Under the pieces are notes generated by a model. It saw only the letters and a list, made by a program, of their open reading frames with translations. It was not told where the DNA came from and ran no database searches. 64,000 nt of DNA from a bacterium (lineage in GTDB: Bacteria > 4484-113 > JAFGCY01), in the NCBI GenBank assembly GCA_016932385.1, contig JAFGCY010000004.1:45724-109723 (forward strand), written 5' to 3'. Position numbers and translations under genes: made by a program. Shown one piece after another: positions 50,612 to 60,700 of the stretch. How positions within the stretch are numbered: position 1 is the first letter of the stretch; every line of letters starts with the position of its first letter.

Positions 50612-53600
50612 CTAGTAGTACAGGATCGTCATGACGGCATTTTGCATGGTCGAATTTACCTGGTAACCCGCCAGGATAATGTTGTTTCCGGTGTCCACAC
50701 AGGCTGCGATCGGCGCACCGTGCATCTGCTGGCTGAGCTTGACGGTTTCCCATTCATCGTCAGCTTTTTCCGCCACCCACATCTTCCATTGAGACGCAAA
50801 TGTGCCTTCACAGTATTGGAACAAGGCCACCGGTGATTCAAATTGATAGAAAGCATAGAGGTTCTTGCAGTTGGAGGAGCCGGGATCAAACACGGATTCC
50901 CAGGTAAAGGAAGATTCGCTATTCAGCTTGATACCCATGTAGATTTGCTTATCAGCTCCGGTACGCTTGACCAAAACAGCGATGTGCCCGTCGTCGTGAT
51001 AAGAAAAGCCGATACCTGAGTTTGTGTTAACGGCGTCGGTGGAGATGACTAGCGGAGCCTGCCACACGCCGCCGCTGGTCTCCATCAGCCGCAAGTTGTC
51101 TCCGGCGTCCGCAAAGCAGATCCCCCATTCCGTGGGTGACGCTTCCGCCACTGTGTAAGCCCCGATCGTAAGCGATCCGGAGTAAATAATGCCGTCGGAT
51201 ACCCAAGCGGAGCCATTCCAGGTCCAACTGACGATATTCTGCTTGGTGTTGGACAGGCTGAACAGCTTCACACCGCTGTTGCCCCGGTGATAAAACAGCA
51301 CCGGGACATCAACTCCGGCCAGGTCGGCTTCAACCGTGCCAGTCTCGTTGTTGCCTTCAAAACGGGTCAGCAGGAAGCTATCCGCGCCGAAATCCGCCAA
51401 CGAACTGCCGACGAAGTACTCACCCGCCACCGGGGTAATACAAGCGGCATGAGGCACGATCCAGTTGTCCTCGCCCACCTCTTCGAAGATCGTAGTATCG
51501 CCGGCGTAGGCAGCGCGGACGCTCTTAGCCGAGGGAAAAGCCTGTTCACCCAACACCCGGTACGAGCCATCGGCGAAGGCCAGGACTTCATAGGAACTAC
51601 CGACTCCCGCCTCGTTGGTCGGCTCATACAGGCTTTCAGCACCGGCGGACGAACCACCGGAAATGTGGTAACCCGTGCAGTCACCATCCCGTTCTTCGGA
51701 AACAACGGAGAAGACGCCGGGCGTAGCTCCATCAGGGAAATACGCGCCGGCTGAACCGTAAGCCTTGAAGTTTCCGAAAGCTGCCATACCCACGCCGCTG
51801 TTGATCTCGTACAATGCACCGCTGCCGGCATTGGCCGTCGTATCGTAGCAGTTCAGGGTCTGGACGTGTTGGCCATCCTGATCCGTCCAGCAGAACAGCC
51901 CTTCGTTATCGCCCACCAAGCCGACACCGGCGACGGCTGTCGGTGAAGTCGAGCAGCTGTAATACTGCGTGCTGCCGTTGGCTGTGCCGTAGTTGTCACC
52001 GTAATACACGCGGTTGGAACTGGTTGAGAACGTGTAATACGCATGGGTGGGATCGGACGGATCGATGTCGCTGTTGATGGTCGTCACATCGCCCGTGTAA
52101 GTCTGCAATGTGCTTTGCGACGCACCGCTGTCGTTCAGCAATACCTGCCGTAGGTTTCCACTCATACAATAAAACACATACGACTCGTTATTGCTCCGCT
52201 CAATCGTCGCCGGCTGCCACACATTGACGGCATATCCGCTGCGCTCGTCGGAAGTCCAGTTTCCATCGGCCTTTTCGTGCCAGGACGAGATGCGGTTGTC
52301 CGAGTCATTGCCGGCCGGGTAGGCCAAAATCAGGGAAACCCCGTAGCGGCCATTGGGCGCGACTGCCAGGTCACCCTGGACAATTACAACTTCCCCGACG
52401 CTCTGTTTGGTCAAGAACGTCCAGAAGCCATCCTCCCAGGTATAGATCACCCAGGAATAGGTAGTACCCAGCTGGGCCACCAGCAGCGCGACGCCGTTCG
52501 CCGTCAGCGCTACGTCCATGTAACCGTTGGCGCTGACCACGTCCATATTCAGCGATTGCCAGGTGCCGCTGCCATTGTCATAGGCAATGTAGGGCAGGCT
52601 GGTGTTCTTGTACAAAACCAGCGCGACGCGGCGGCCGGTGGCGGGGTCCGCATCGGCAGCCACGACCATGCCTGAATCTCCTGGTGAAACGCCGATGAAT
52701 TCATAATCCTGGCGGAATGTGACAATGATATCTTTGGTGATCGAGACGGGAGTGCCGTCCGAGACCGTCAGCTTAACCGTCACCGGCCCGCGGGCATCGA
52801 ATGTATGCGGCATCGGTTCCGGCCCCTGGGTTGTCTCGTCGACGGTGCCGTCGTTCTCCCAGTCCCACATAAACACCAGGTCTTCGGGATCGGTATCGTC
52901 GTCCTGCGTGCCGGACGGATTGAAATAAGTCAGAACTCCAACCTGTACCGGGGACGGGCTGTAGTTGAAGTCCGGCTCGGGCGGTGAGCTGGCCGTCGTG
53001 GTAAACGGCTCCGCCTCACTCAGATTGCTGTAGGTTCCCGGCCCGTAATAAGCCCGCATTCTGCAAAAATAATCGGTAGAGGCGAGAAATCCGGTCATCT
53101 CGAACGGCTTCGTGTTGGTCGGGCTGATATTGTGCTTGACGACACCTGTGTCGCCGATGTTGAAGCTAGCCGTCGGCCCGGAATACACTTCATAGCCGAT
53201 CACGTCCGGATGGGCCGCATCGGTCCACGATACGGACGCCTTGGTGCCGGTGACGTTGGAAATCACCAGGTCGGTGGGCGGCGGGTAATCACCGCTGCCC
53301 AGCGTGTCGCCGGTCGCCGTGTTGGAAGGAGAGCTTTCGTTGGCGGCATAGTCAAGCGCGGTGATCTGGAAGTGATAAGTGGTATCGGGCTCCAGATCCT
53401 CGACGGTGAAAGTTGTTTCCGCGCTGCCGGTCTGGCCGACGTTCTCGCCCTCGGTGTCGATGTCAAAATCCTCGGTCGGTCCCGTGTAGATCAGGTAGCG
53501 GTGCAGATCCGCGTCGGTATTGGCGGTCCAGGCCAGGTCCACCGAAGTCGTCGAGGTATCGGTGATTTCCAGATCCCGCGGCGCCAGCGGCGGGTTGACA

Positions 53601-54187
53601 TCCTCTTCGCAGACCAGGTTCAGCTGCTCGATCGACACGTCGTTGCCGCCCTCCGCGACCAGGGCCGCATAGGTATAACCGTAGTCCGAGATGTAATCGA
53701 CATTGGTCTCGTAGGCGAACGCGCGCAATGTGTCTGTGAACGGTCCGTAGATGTCCCAGTATCCGGTATCGTAGTTGGAAATCAACAGCCAGTACTCGCC
53801 GCCACTCACCGGCGCGGTATAGATCCGCAGTGTTTCCGGCAGAACACCTTCGCTGAAGGCTCCCCAGCGCCAGATACCCCAGGCTACCGATCCGGCATCG
53901 GTATCGAGGTCCAGGTCGTCGCCGTTGAGATTCGCGCCAACCTCGGAAATTCTGGCAGCATCCTTACCCAATTGGATGTTGTCCATACCCGCGACAAGGC
54001 GCGGCAGATCGTTGGGCAGTTCATCCACCGGGAAAGCGGGCATGGTCACCGGACCAGGGGTTTCCACCGTGGTCCCGGTGTCCACCAATCCGGTGGTCGT
54101 GACGCCTCCCTTGCCTCCACAACTGGCGATCCAGAGACCACATAGAATGCAGGCGGTCAGCACCCCAAAACGCGTCAATCGGGTCAT
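50612..54187 (-). CDS. Very large FN3/PKD-type lipoprotein
   Basis: A 1191-residue surface protein. Signal and lipobox WIASC end at about residue 23. After an N-terminal domain (about 60-200) come two FN3 domains (residues about 205-295: PPLAPRDLEITDTSTTSVDLAWT; and 300-392: PPPTDLVISNVTGTKASVSWT), one PKD domain (395-480, PSGTQDDDTDPEDLVFMWDWENDG) and a C-terminal half of about 700 residues. That half has repeated G-x-W-x-x-x and AxxG motifs without a known catalytic signature, perhaps a large propeller. GGGGGC precedes ATG 54187. It shares its style but not its dockerin-like repeats with the next two genes. Confidence 0.75.
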   Translation of the reverse strand: MTRLTRFGVLTACILCGLWIASCGGKGGVTTTGLVDTGTTVETPGPVTMPAFPVDELPNDLPRLVAGMDNIQLGKDAARISEVGANLNGDDLDLDTDAGSVAWGIWRWGAFSEGVLPETLRIYTAPVSGGEYWLLISNYDTGYWDIYGPFTDTLRAFAYETNVDYISDYGYTYAALVAEGGNDVSIEQLNLVCEEDVNPPLAPRDLEITDTSTTSVDLAWTANTDADLHRYLIYTGPTEDFDIDTEGENVGQTGSAETTFTVEDLEPDTTYHFQITALDYAANESSPSNTATGDTLGSGDYPPPTDLVISNVTGTKASVSWTDAAHPDVIGYEVYSGPTASFNIGDTGVVKHNISPTNTKPFEMTGFLASTDYFCRMRAYYGPGTYSNLSEAEPFTTTASSPPEPDFNYSPSPVQVGVLTYFNPSGTQDDDTDPEDLVFMWDWENDGTVDETTQGPEPMPHTFDARGPVTVKLTVSDGTPVSITKDIIVTFRQDYEFIGVSPGDSGMVVAADADPATGRRVALVLYKNTSLPYIAYDNGSGTWQSLNMDVVSANGYMDVALTANGVALLVAQLGTTYSWVIYTWEDGFWTFLTKQSVGEVVIVQGDLAVAPNGRYGVSLILAYPAGNDSDNRISSWHEKADGNWTSDERSGYAVNVWQPATIERSNNESYVFYCMSGNLRQVLLNDSGASQSTLQTYTGDVTTINSDIDPSDPTHAYYTFSTSSNRVYYGDNYGTANGSTQYYSCSTSPTAVAGVGLVGDNEGLFCWTDQDGQHVQTLNCYDTTANAGSGALYEINSGVGMAAFGNFKAYGSAGAYFPDGATPGVFSVVSEERDGDCTGYHISGGSSAGAESLYEPTNEAGVGSSYEVLAFADGSYRVLGEQAFPSAKSVRAAYAGDTTIFEEVGEDNWIVPHAACITPVAGEYFVGSSLADFGADSFLLTRFEGNNETGTVEADLAGVDVPVLFYHRGNSGVKLFSLSNTKQNIVSWTWNGSAWVSDGIIYSGSLTIGAYTVAEASPTEWGICFADAGDNLRLMETSGGVWQAPLVISTDAVNTNSGIGFSYHDDGHIAVLVKRTGADKQIYMGIKLNSESSFTWESVFDPGSSNCKNLYAFYQFESPVALFQYCEGTFASQWKMWVAEKADDEWETVKLSQQMHGAPIAACVDTGNNIILAGYQVNSTMQNAVMTILYY

Positions 54188-54592
54188 AGGTATAGCCCCC
54201 AGTGATTTGCGACAATGCTCAGCCAGTCATGGCTCAGCGGTCAGCAGATTATAACGTGTAACCCGCGCTCACACTAGCCTGATATAAGTTGTTACGGCTA
54301 GCGTGATCTGCAGGTTTTTCCCGTTTTCACGGGGTTAGCGGGCGGTTTCCAAAAATTGCCGTCTAGCCTGTATAATGCACCCGAGGCTGCCGGTTAATGA
54401 AATTTTAACCTAAGTCCCGGGGGTTCTCACTCGATGGGCGGCATGCGCGTGGACCGATGGGTGTCGCGCGGTCACTGGCCGTCCGGGCAACTGCTGAATC
54501 CCGGCAATTCTGTTGGTGTTTGACATTCTCTGGCTGAAGCGGACCGCACGCATTTCGTCTTTGCTTTCAATCACTGGGTGGAAGGGATCCAT
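54188..54592 (+). promoter_or_regulatory. Intergenic region and long 5' leader of the 54593 lipoprotein
   Basis: TATAAT at 54371-54376 is preceded directly by TG. It implies a leader of about 210 nt, unusual in a window dominated by leaderless or short-leader genes. The leader is GC-rich with several imperfect dyads, ends in a GGAAGGG ribosome-binding site, and shows no riboswitch consensus I recognise. The left part (54188-54340) holds the promoter region of the minus-strand lipoprotein. Confidence 0.45.
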
Positions 54593-57508
54593 ATGCTTAA
54601 TAAACTGACGTGCTTGGTAATGATTGCCGCCGGCGTTATGGTCAGCGCCTGCGGCGGACAGATACCGGCGGATTTCACGCAGTCCGCTGGCGAACCACCT
54701 GCGGCAACCGATGCGCTCGACGCTGGTCCGGACGCGTTCGTCCTGGTTCCAGCCGGCGGTGCGGCCAAGGCCGCCCTGCGCCTGGAGTACAGCCTGGCCG
54801 ATGACCAGCTCAGCGTCGATATCGTCAGCGACGGGCGGCAGGCGCTGAACGCGCTGCTGGTGGACCTGCGCTACGATGCAAGCCGCTTCTCTCCGCTGGC
54901 GGCTCAGTCCACCGACGCGCTGGCACCGCGTTCGGATAGCCTGTGCCTGCAACTCCTGGATACGCCGGGCGTAGTCAGCATCGGCCAGGTTCCGCTCAGC
55001 ACCGGTACCACGGACCTGGCGGCCGGCCAGACGTTGGCGACCGTGCTGTTCGCGCTCGAACCGAACCAATCCGCGGCCCGGGCCGTGATGGCGGTACCGG
55101 TTCACAACGGCGCGTTGAGCCCGATGGTCTGGAATCCCACCGCTGAGGCCTTCAACTGGTATTACGTCAATCCCGGCGACTATAACCAGGACGGTCTCGT
55201 CGGTGTCGGCGATCTGGTGCCGCTGGGCCGCAACCTCGGCCAGGCGGGGCCCTTTGAGTTCGCCGAGGCCATGTCCGCCATCGACGGCAACAAGGACGAC
55301 GCGATCACGATCAGCGACCTGTCGGTGATCGGCGTGCGTTACCAGAACCGGGTCGAGGGTTACAACGTATACGCCAGCTCGAACGTGGCCGACATTCCGA
55401 CCGGCTTCGCCGACGTATCCCTCCTGGAGCCCGTGGCCAGCTATCCGCTGGATCAGGGCTTGGGCGATGTATTGGCCGACCGGCTGATGTTCGCGCACAC
55501 GCCGGAAGAGACCCAGTTGGAACTCCTGTTCTGGGTGCGGCCGTATGCCGGCGCGGACGAAGGCACGCGCAGCAATATCTGCGCCACCACGCTGGACGTG
55601 CCGCCGGGCAGCGGCGGGTTCAACCTGCCGCCCGAGGCCCGGTTGGGCGTGGAATACACCGGCACCACCGTACCGCTGAACGTGACCTTCGACGCGACCG
55701 GATCGAGCGACGCGGATGGCCAGATCGTCTTCTACGAATGGGACTTCGAGGGCGACGGGCTCTACGATTCGTTCAGTACCGGCGCCGTGGCGCTGCATAC
55801 CTACATCCAGCCCGGCACGTATGAGCCGCTGGTGCGCGTGACCGACGACGGCGGCCTGTGGGACACGTTCCAGCTGCCGGCGTTCACCGTCACCACAACC
55901 GCAGTCACGAACATCCCGCCGGTCGCCGACCTGGCCGCCACGCAGACCAGCGGGCTGGCTCCCCTGACCGTGGGCCTGCTCGCCATGGGCAGCACCGACC
56001 CCGACGGCGCGATCGTCAAGTACGAGTGGGACTTCGACGGCGACGGCGAGTACGACCTCGACAGCGGCGCTGACCCCTCGGTGCTGTATACCTACTTGGC
56101 ATCCGGCATCTACACGCCTGTGGTGCGCGTCACCGACAACGGCGGCGCTACGGCAACGGCCTCTACGGAACTGACCGCCACCGACCTGCCGATCATTATC
56201 GATCCGATGCCGCCGAATGCTTTGTTGACGGCGAACACCGCTTATTGCTACATACCGGAAACGCTTACGCTGGATGCCAGCGCTTCAGTCGACCCGGATG
56301 GCGACATTCTGCGCTACTGGTGGGACTGGGACGGCGACGGCCTCTTTGAAGGCTTCACGCTGACACCGATCGTCGAACACGAGTTCGACTGGTTCGGCTT
56401 CATCAACATTGGCCTGGCCGTCGAGGACGATGACGGCATGCTCGCCAGTACGCACTACCTGTTGATCGCCAATCCGCTGATGACCGGTCCCGGCCCCTGG
56501 TGGAGCGCCGGCCGCGACCGGCAGAATACCAAGCGCAGCCTGATCTCAGGACCGCTGGCGACCACCCAGACCGTGAATTACAGCAGTCTGGATCAGGTTT
56601 CCGGCCCGGTGGTCGACGAAAACGGCTATCTGTATGTCGGCGGCGACCTGGGCAGCGTATCCTGCCTCTACGGGCTGTTCACCTTCGAAATCTGGAGCTA
56701 CTCCACGGGCAGCGGCGTAACGCCCACGCCCGCCCTCGGAGCCGACGGCTCGGTCTACGCCAGCGCCGAGAACGAACTGGTGGCCCTCAATTCCGACGGA
56801 TCGTTCCAATGGTCCCATGTGATCAGCGGCCAGGGCGGGATTCCGGTGGTTGCCAGCGACGGCTCGATCCTGGTCGCTACTGATGCGGGCATGCTCTATT
56901 CGATCGCACCGGACAACTCGGAGAGCTGGACGGTACCCTTCGGCGAGGCGGTTTTTCCCACCATGCCCGTGCTGGATTTCGCAGACAACATGTTCATTTG
57001 CTCCGGCAGCCATCTGTTCAAGATTTCCTCCAGCGGCCAGGCGATGGCTTTCTTCTCCGCGCCAGACGATTTGGCAGCCCCGCCGGCGATCGGCCCGGAC
57101 GGCAAGATCTACGTGGGCTGCGCCGACGGCCGGCTGTATGCTATCAACGCTGATAATACGCTGGCCTGGAGTTACGACACCGGCGCGGAAATCCGCACTT
57201 CGCCCGCGCTGGGCGCGGACGGAACTGTCTATATCAACAGCTCCGATCACGGCCTTAACGCAATCGATTACCGTGGCGAATTGCTCTGGCGGAAATCGGT
57301 CTGTAACGCGGATACATCGCCGGCGATCGACGGCTCCGGCAATATCTTCGTGGCCAGCTTCGACAAAAAGGTGTTCTGCCTGTTCCCCGACGGCGATCTG
57401 AACCAGACGTTCTCGCTAACCTCCGACATCGTCTCCTCGCCGGTGATCGGTTCGAGTGGGATGTACGTCAGCTGCGCCAACGGCCGGCTCTACGGCTTCG
57501 GGCCGTGA
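54593..57508 (+). CDS. Cohesin-like/dockerin-like/PKD lipoprotein with C-terminal propeller
   Basis: A 971-residue surface lipoprotein; lipobox MVSAC. Residues about 60-165 resemble a cohesin-type jelly roll (ALLVDLRYDASRFSPLAAQS and ATVLFAL). Two dockerin-like EF-hand units follow (DYNQDGLVGVGDLVPLG and DGNKDDAITISDLSVIG), then a linker domain, three PKD domains (about 345-430, 440-525 and 535-625, each with D-x-D-G-x-I-x-x-x-x-W-D-x-x-G-D-G) and a C-terminal PQQ-like propeller (residues about 640-971; ALGADGSVYAS, AIGPDGKIYVGCADGRLYAI). ATG 54593 follows GGAAGGG. Its N-terminal 600 residues are closely similar to the next gene. Confidence 0.82.
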   Translation: MLNKLTCLVMIAAGVMVSACGGQIPADFTQSAGEPPAATDALDAGPDAFVLVPAGGAAKAALRLEYSLADDQLSVDIVSDGRQALNALLVDLRYDASRFSPLAAQSTDALAPRSDSLCLQLLDTPGVVSIGQVPLSTGTTDLAAGQTLATVLFALEPNQSAARAVMAVPVHNGALSPMVWNPTAEAFNWYYVNPGDYNQDGLVGVGDLVPLGRNLGQAGPFEFAEAMSAIDGNKDDAITISDLSVIGVRYQNRVEGYNVYASSNVADIPTGFADVSLLEPVASYPLDQGLGDVLADRLMFAHTPEETQLELLFWVRPYAGADEGTRSNICATTLDVPPGSGGFNLPPEARLGVEYTGTTVPLNVTFDATGSSDADGQIVFYEWDFEGDGLYDSFSTGAVALHTYIQPGTYEPLVRVTDDGGLWDTFQLPAFTVTTTAVTNIPPVADLAATQTSGLAPLTVGLLAMGSTDPDGAIVKYEWDFDGDGEYDLDSGADPSVLYTYLASGIYTPVVRVTDNGGATATASTELTATDLPIIIDPMPPNALLTANTAYCYIPETLTLDASASVDPDGDILRYWWDWDGDGLFEGFTLTPIVEHEFDWFGFINIGLAVEDDDGMLASTHYLLIANPLMTGPGPWWSAGRDRQNTKRSLISGPLATTQTVNYSSLDQVSGPVVDENGYLYVGGDLGSVSCLYGLFTFEIWSYSTGSGVTPTPALGADGSVYASAENELVALNSDGSFQWSHVISGQGGIPVVASDGSILVATDAGMLYSIAPDNSESWTVPFGEAVFPTMPVLDFADNMFICSGSHLFKISSSGQAMAFFSAPDDLAAPPAIGPDGKIYVGCADGRLYAINADNTLAWSYDTGAEIRTSPALGADGTVYINSSDHGLNAIDYRGELLWRKSVCNADTSPAIDGSGNIFVASFDKKVFCLFPDGDLNQTFSLTSDIVSSPVIGSSGMYVSCANGRLYGFGP

Positions 57509-57548
57509 ACCGAGGCTTGAGTTGGATTCGCAAACTGGACTCTGAAAC

Positions 57549-57575
57549 AACCGGCCGGAGAAATCCGGCCGGTTT
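57549..57575 (+). terminator. Rho-independent terminator
   Basis: AACCGGCCGG-AGAAAT-CCGGCCGGTT with a short T-run, between the two tandem lipoprotein genes. Confidence 0.8.
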
Positions 57576-57705
57576 GCTATGCCCTTTCCCACGGGCGGCG
57601 CCGGCCTGCCTCTTTCTCCGGCTGATCGTGCGGTGGACGCGTAACCTGCCGACAGCTACATCGTCTCTGAATGTGTAATCGCAATTATTTGCCGGTAGGG
57701 GTTAT

Positions 57706-60700
57706 ATGTTTGCAAGAATTATCGTAATCGTTCTCGCTTCGTTGTTTGCCGTGCTGTGCCTGAACTCGTGCGGAGGGCAAAATACAGGCTTACTCACTGC
57801 ACAGCTAAACAGCAACCTTGCTGATTCTACTGCGGAGCAGCCGGTCGTAGCGAGTGGCTCAGCCGGTGGCGTACCAGCCGCGGAGGGCTTCGCGCTGGCG
57901 CCGGCCGCCGGTGCGGAACTGCCCGCGTTGGCAGTCAACTGCACGGCCCAGGCGCAAGCGAACCAGCTGACCGTCGAAATTACATCCGCCGGCGACCAGC
58001 AGCTCAATGCGGTCCTGTTCGACCTGCGCTACGACGAGGAGCAGTACACCCCGCTGGCCGCCCAGGCCACGGATGCGCTGGCGCCGCTCAGCGAAAGCCT
58101 CTGCCTGCAGCTCATGGACGCGCCGGGCGTGGTCAGCTGCGGCCAGGTGGCGCTGGACGATGCAGCGCGACTGGTCAACGCCGGCGAGGTACTGGCCACC
58201 GTACTGTTCAGCTGCGAGCCAGTCGAAACCGCGACGCGCTGCGCAACGAACGTACCCGTCCATAACGGCGCGTTGAGCCCGTTAGTCTGGGACGAGGACG
58301 CCGGACACTTCCGCTGGTACTACGTCAATCCCGGTGATTACAACCAGGACGGCCTGGTCGGCGTCAGTGACCTTGTCCCGCTGGGCCGCAACCTCGGCGA
58401 GGCCGGGCCGTTTGAATTCACCACAGCGCTCTCCGCCGTTGATGGCAATCAAGACGACGCGATCACCATCGCCGACTTGACCGTGATCGGCGTGCGTTAT
58501 CTCAACCTCGTCGAGGGCTACAACCTGTACGCCAGTGACGCTGTCGGCGACATCCCGACCGGCTTTGCCGAGCCCTCCACCATCGCTGCCGCGGCCACGT
58601 TCCCGTTCAGCGAGGCCCAGGGCGATCCGCTCAACGATCGCTTGTGGTTCACCTACAAGCCCACGGCGGAGGAAGAGGAGCTTCTGATCTGGGTGCGGCC
58701 GTACGCCCTGGGAGCGGAAGGCACCCGAAGCAACATCTGCTCCACGGACATGGACAATCCGCCCGAGGGCCCTGATGGCCTCAACCTGCCGCCCGAGGCG
58801 CGGCTCGGTTTGTCCTACACCGGTACCAGCGTGCCGTTGGCGGTGACGCTGGACGCCACGGCGTCGTCCGATCCCGACGGCGAGATCATCTTCTACGAGT
58901 GGGATTACGAGGGCGACGGCTTGTTCGACGCCTTTTCCACCGGCGCGGTGGCGCAGCATACCTACATCCAGCCCGGCTCGTATGCGCCACTGGTGCGCGT
59001 GACGGACAACGGCGGATTGTGGGACACTTTCCAATCGCCGGAGTTCACCGTGACCGAGACGGAGGTCACCAGCATTCCGCCGGTCGCCGACCTGATCACC
59101 ACCATCACCAGCGGTGAGATTCCGCTGACGGTTGGGTTGATCGCCACGGGCAGCACCGACCCCGATGGCACAATCGTGAAGTACGAATGGGACTTCGACG
59201 GCGACGGCGAGTATGACCTGGACAGCGGCGCCGACCCGACGGTGCTGCATACTTATGAGCTAGCCGGCGAGTACGCGGCGACCGTACGCGTAACCGATGA
59301 CGACGGCGAGTCGGGGGAGGCCGCAATCACCATCGAAGCCATGGCACCGCCGGCAAACGAACTACCGGTCGCCGATTTGATCTGTACACCATCCAGTGGT
59401 GTTGTGCCTCAGGAAATCGCGCTGATCGCCACGGGCAGCATCGATCCCGACGGAGAAATCATTGCTTATCAATGGGATTTCGATGGCGACGGCAATTACG
59501 ATCTGGAAAGCAGCAGTCCGACGGTGCATCATGTTTATTCTCAAGCCGGACAGTATCAGCCCATGGTGCTGGTGACAGACAATGACCGCGCCCAGGATAC
59601 GGCAACTGACATCCTAGCGCTGACTTCACCGGGCGAAGACAACAACACGCCGATTGCAATGCTGGCCATTGGCGAGGATGAGGAATTCGGCCATGCGCCG
59701 CATACCGTGCATTTCGACGCCAGCGGATCGTTCGATCCCGACGGCGATGAACTGCTCTATTGGTGGGACTTGAATGGGGACGGTAACTACGAACAGACAA
59801 CCCAGCAACCGTACGCGGCATACACCTACACTGATTCGGGTGAGCATCAAATCAGCGTCTTCGTTCATGACGGCACTGTTAGCTCCCTACCGGCGTCAGT
59901 AACTTTCATCGTCAACGTGCCGCCGCATGTAGAGCTAGTCGCAAGTTCGACCTCGGCGCAATACAAGTTGCGCGTCGACCTGGATGCATCCGGTTCCTAT
60001 GACGTGGAAGATGACGAACTGCTGTTCGAATGGGATCTGGACGGCGACCAGGTTTTCAATCAGAGCGATGCCGAGCAGGCGGCGTTTGGCTGTGCAACCG
60101 TTACCAAGCTGTTCGAAGGATACGGTGTCTACAAGGTTACCGTCCGGGTTACCGATGGCGACGAAGCTGTGTCAGAGGCAACTGTGATAATCCGCCTGTG
60201 GCTAATCCTCTCATCCAGTAGCAGCAGTAATTCGTCGGTTACTCTGACATGGGACGATTACGCGGCTGATGAATACAAAATCTACCGCAGCACGGTTCCC
60301 AATGACACCGCACCGTTCCTGGTCGGAATCGTAGCAGCCGATCCGGAGGGGGAGAACAGTTTCACGGAGTCGATGGAATTCGACGATGGCCGCTGGATTC
60401 CGACCTGCAAGTATCTTGATCCACCTTATGATTCCCAGCCCTTCCCCGCGGTAGCTCCGATGGTGAACTACTACTACAGAGTCGCTCCCGTGGTCGATGG
60501 TATTGAATATGCATTGTCTCCCGATGAGTTTCTGAGAGTCTCGACCGGCTCCGTCGAGCTGGTTATCCGAGATTGGCCGGACACAACAAATCAAACGAAG
60601 GTTTTTTCCTCCAAGCTGCGGCCTGATTTAATGACCGAGCAACAAAGAGAGTGGATGGCAAACAACTACGTCGGTGCCTTGGAAATCACGCTGGACGCGG

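Noticed and set aside
54377..54592. Cyclic di-GMP or other riboswitch in the lipoprotein leader
   Set aside because: No recognisable consensus core; only generic GC-rich dyads.
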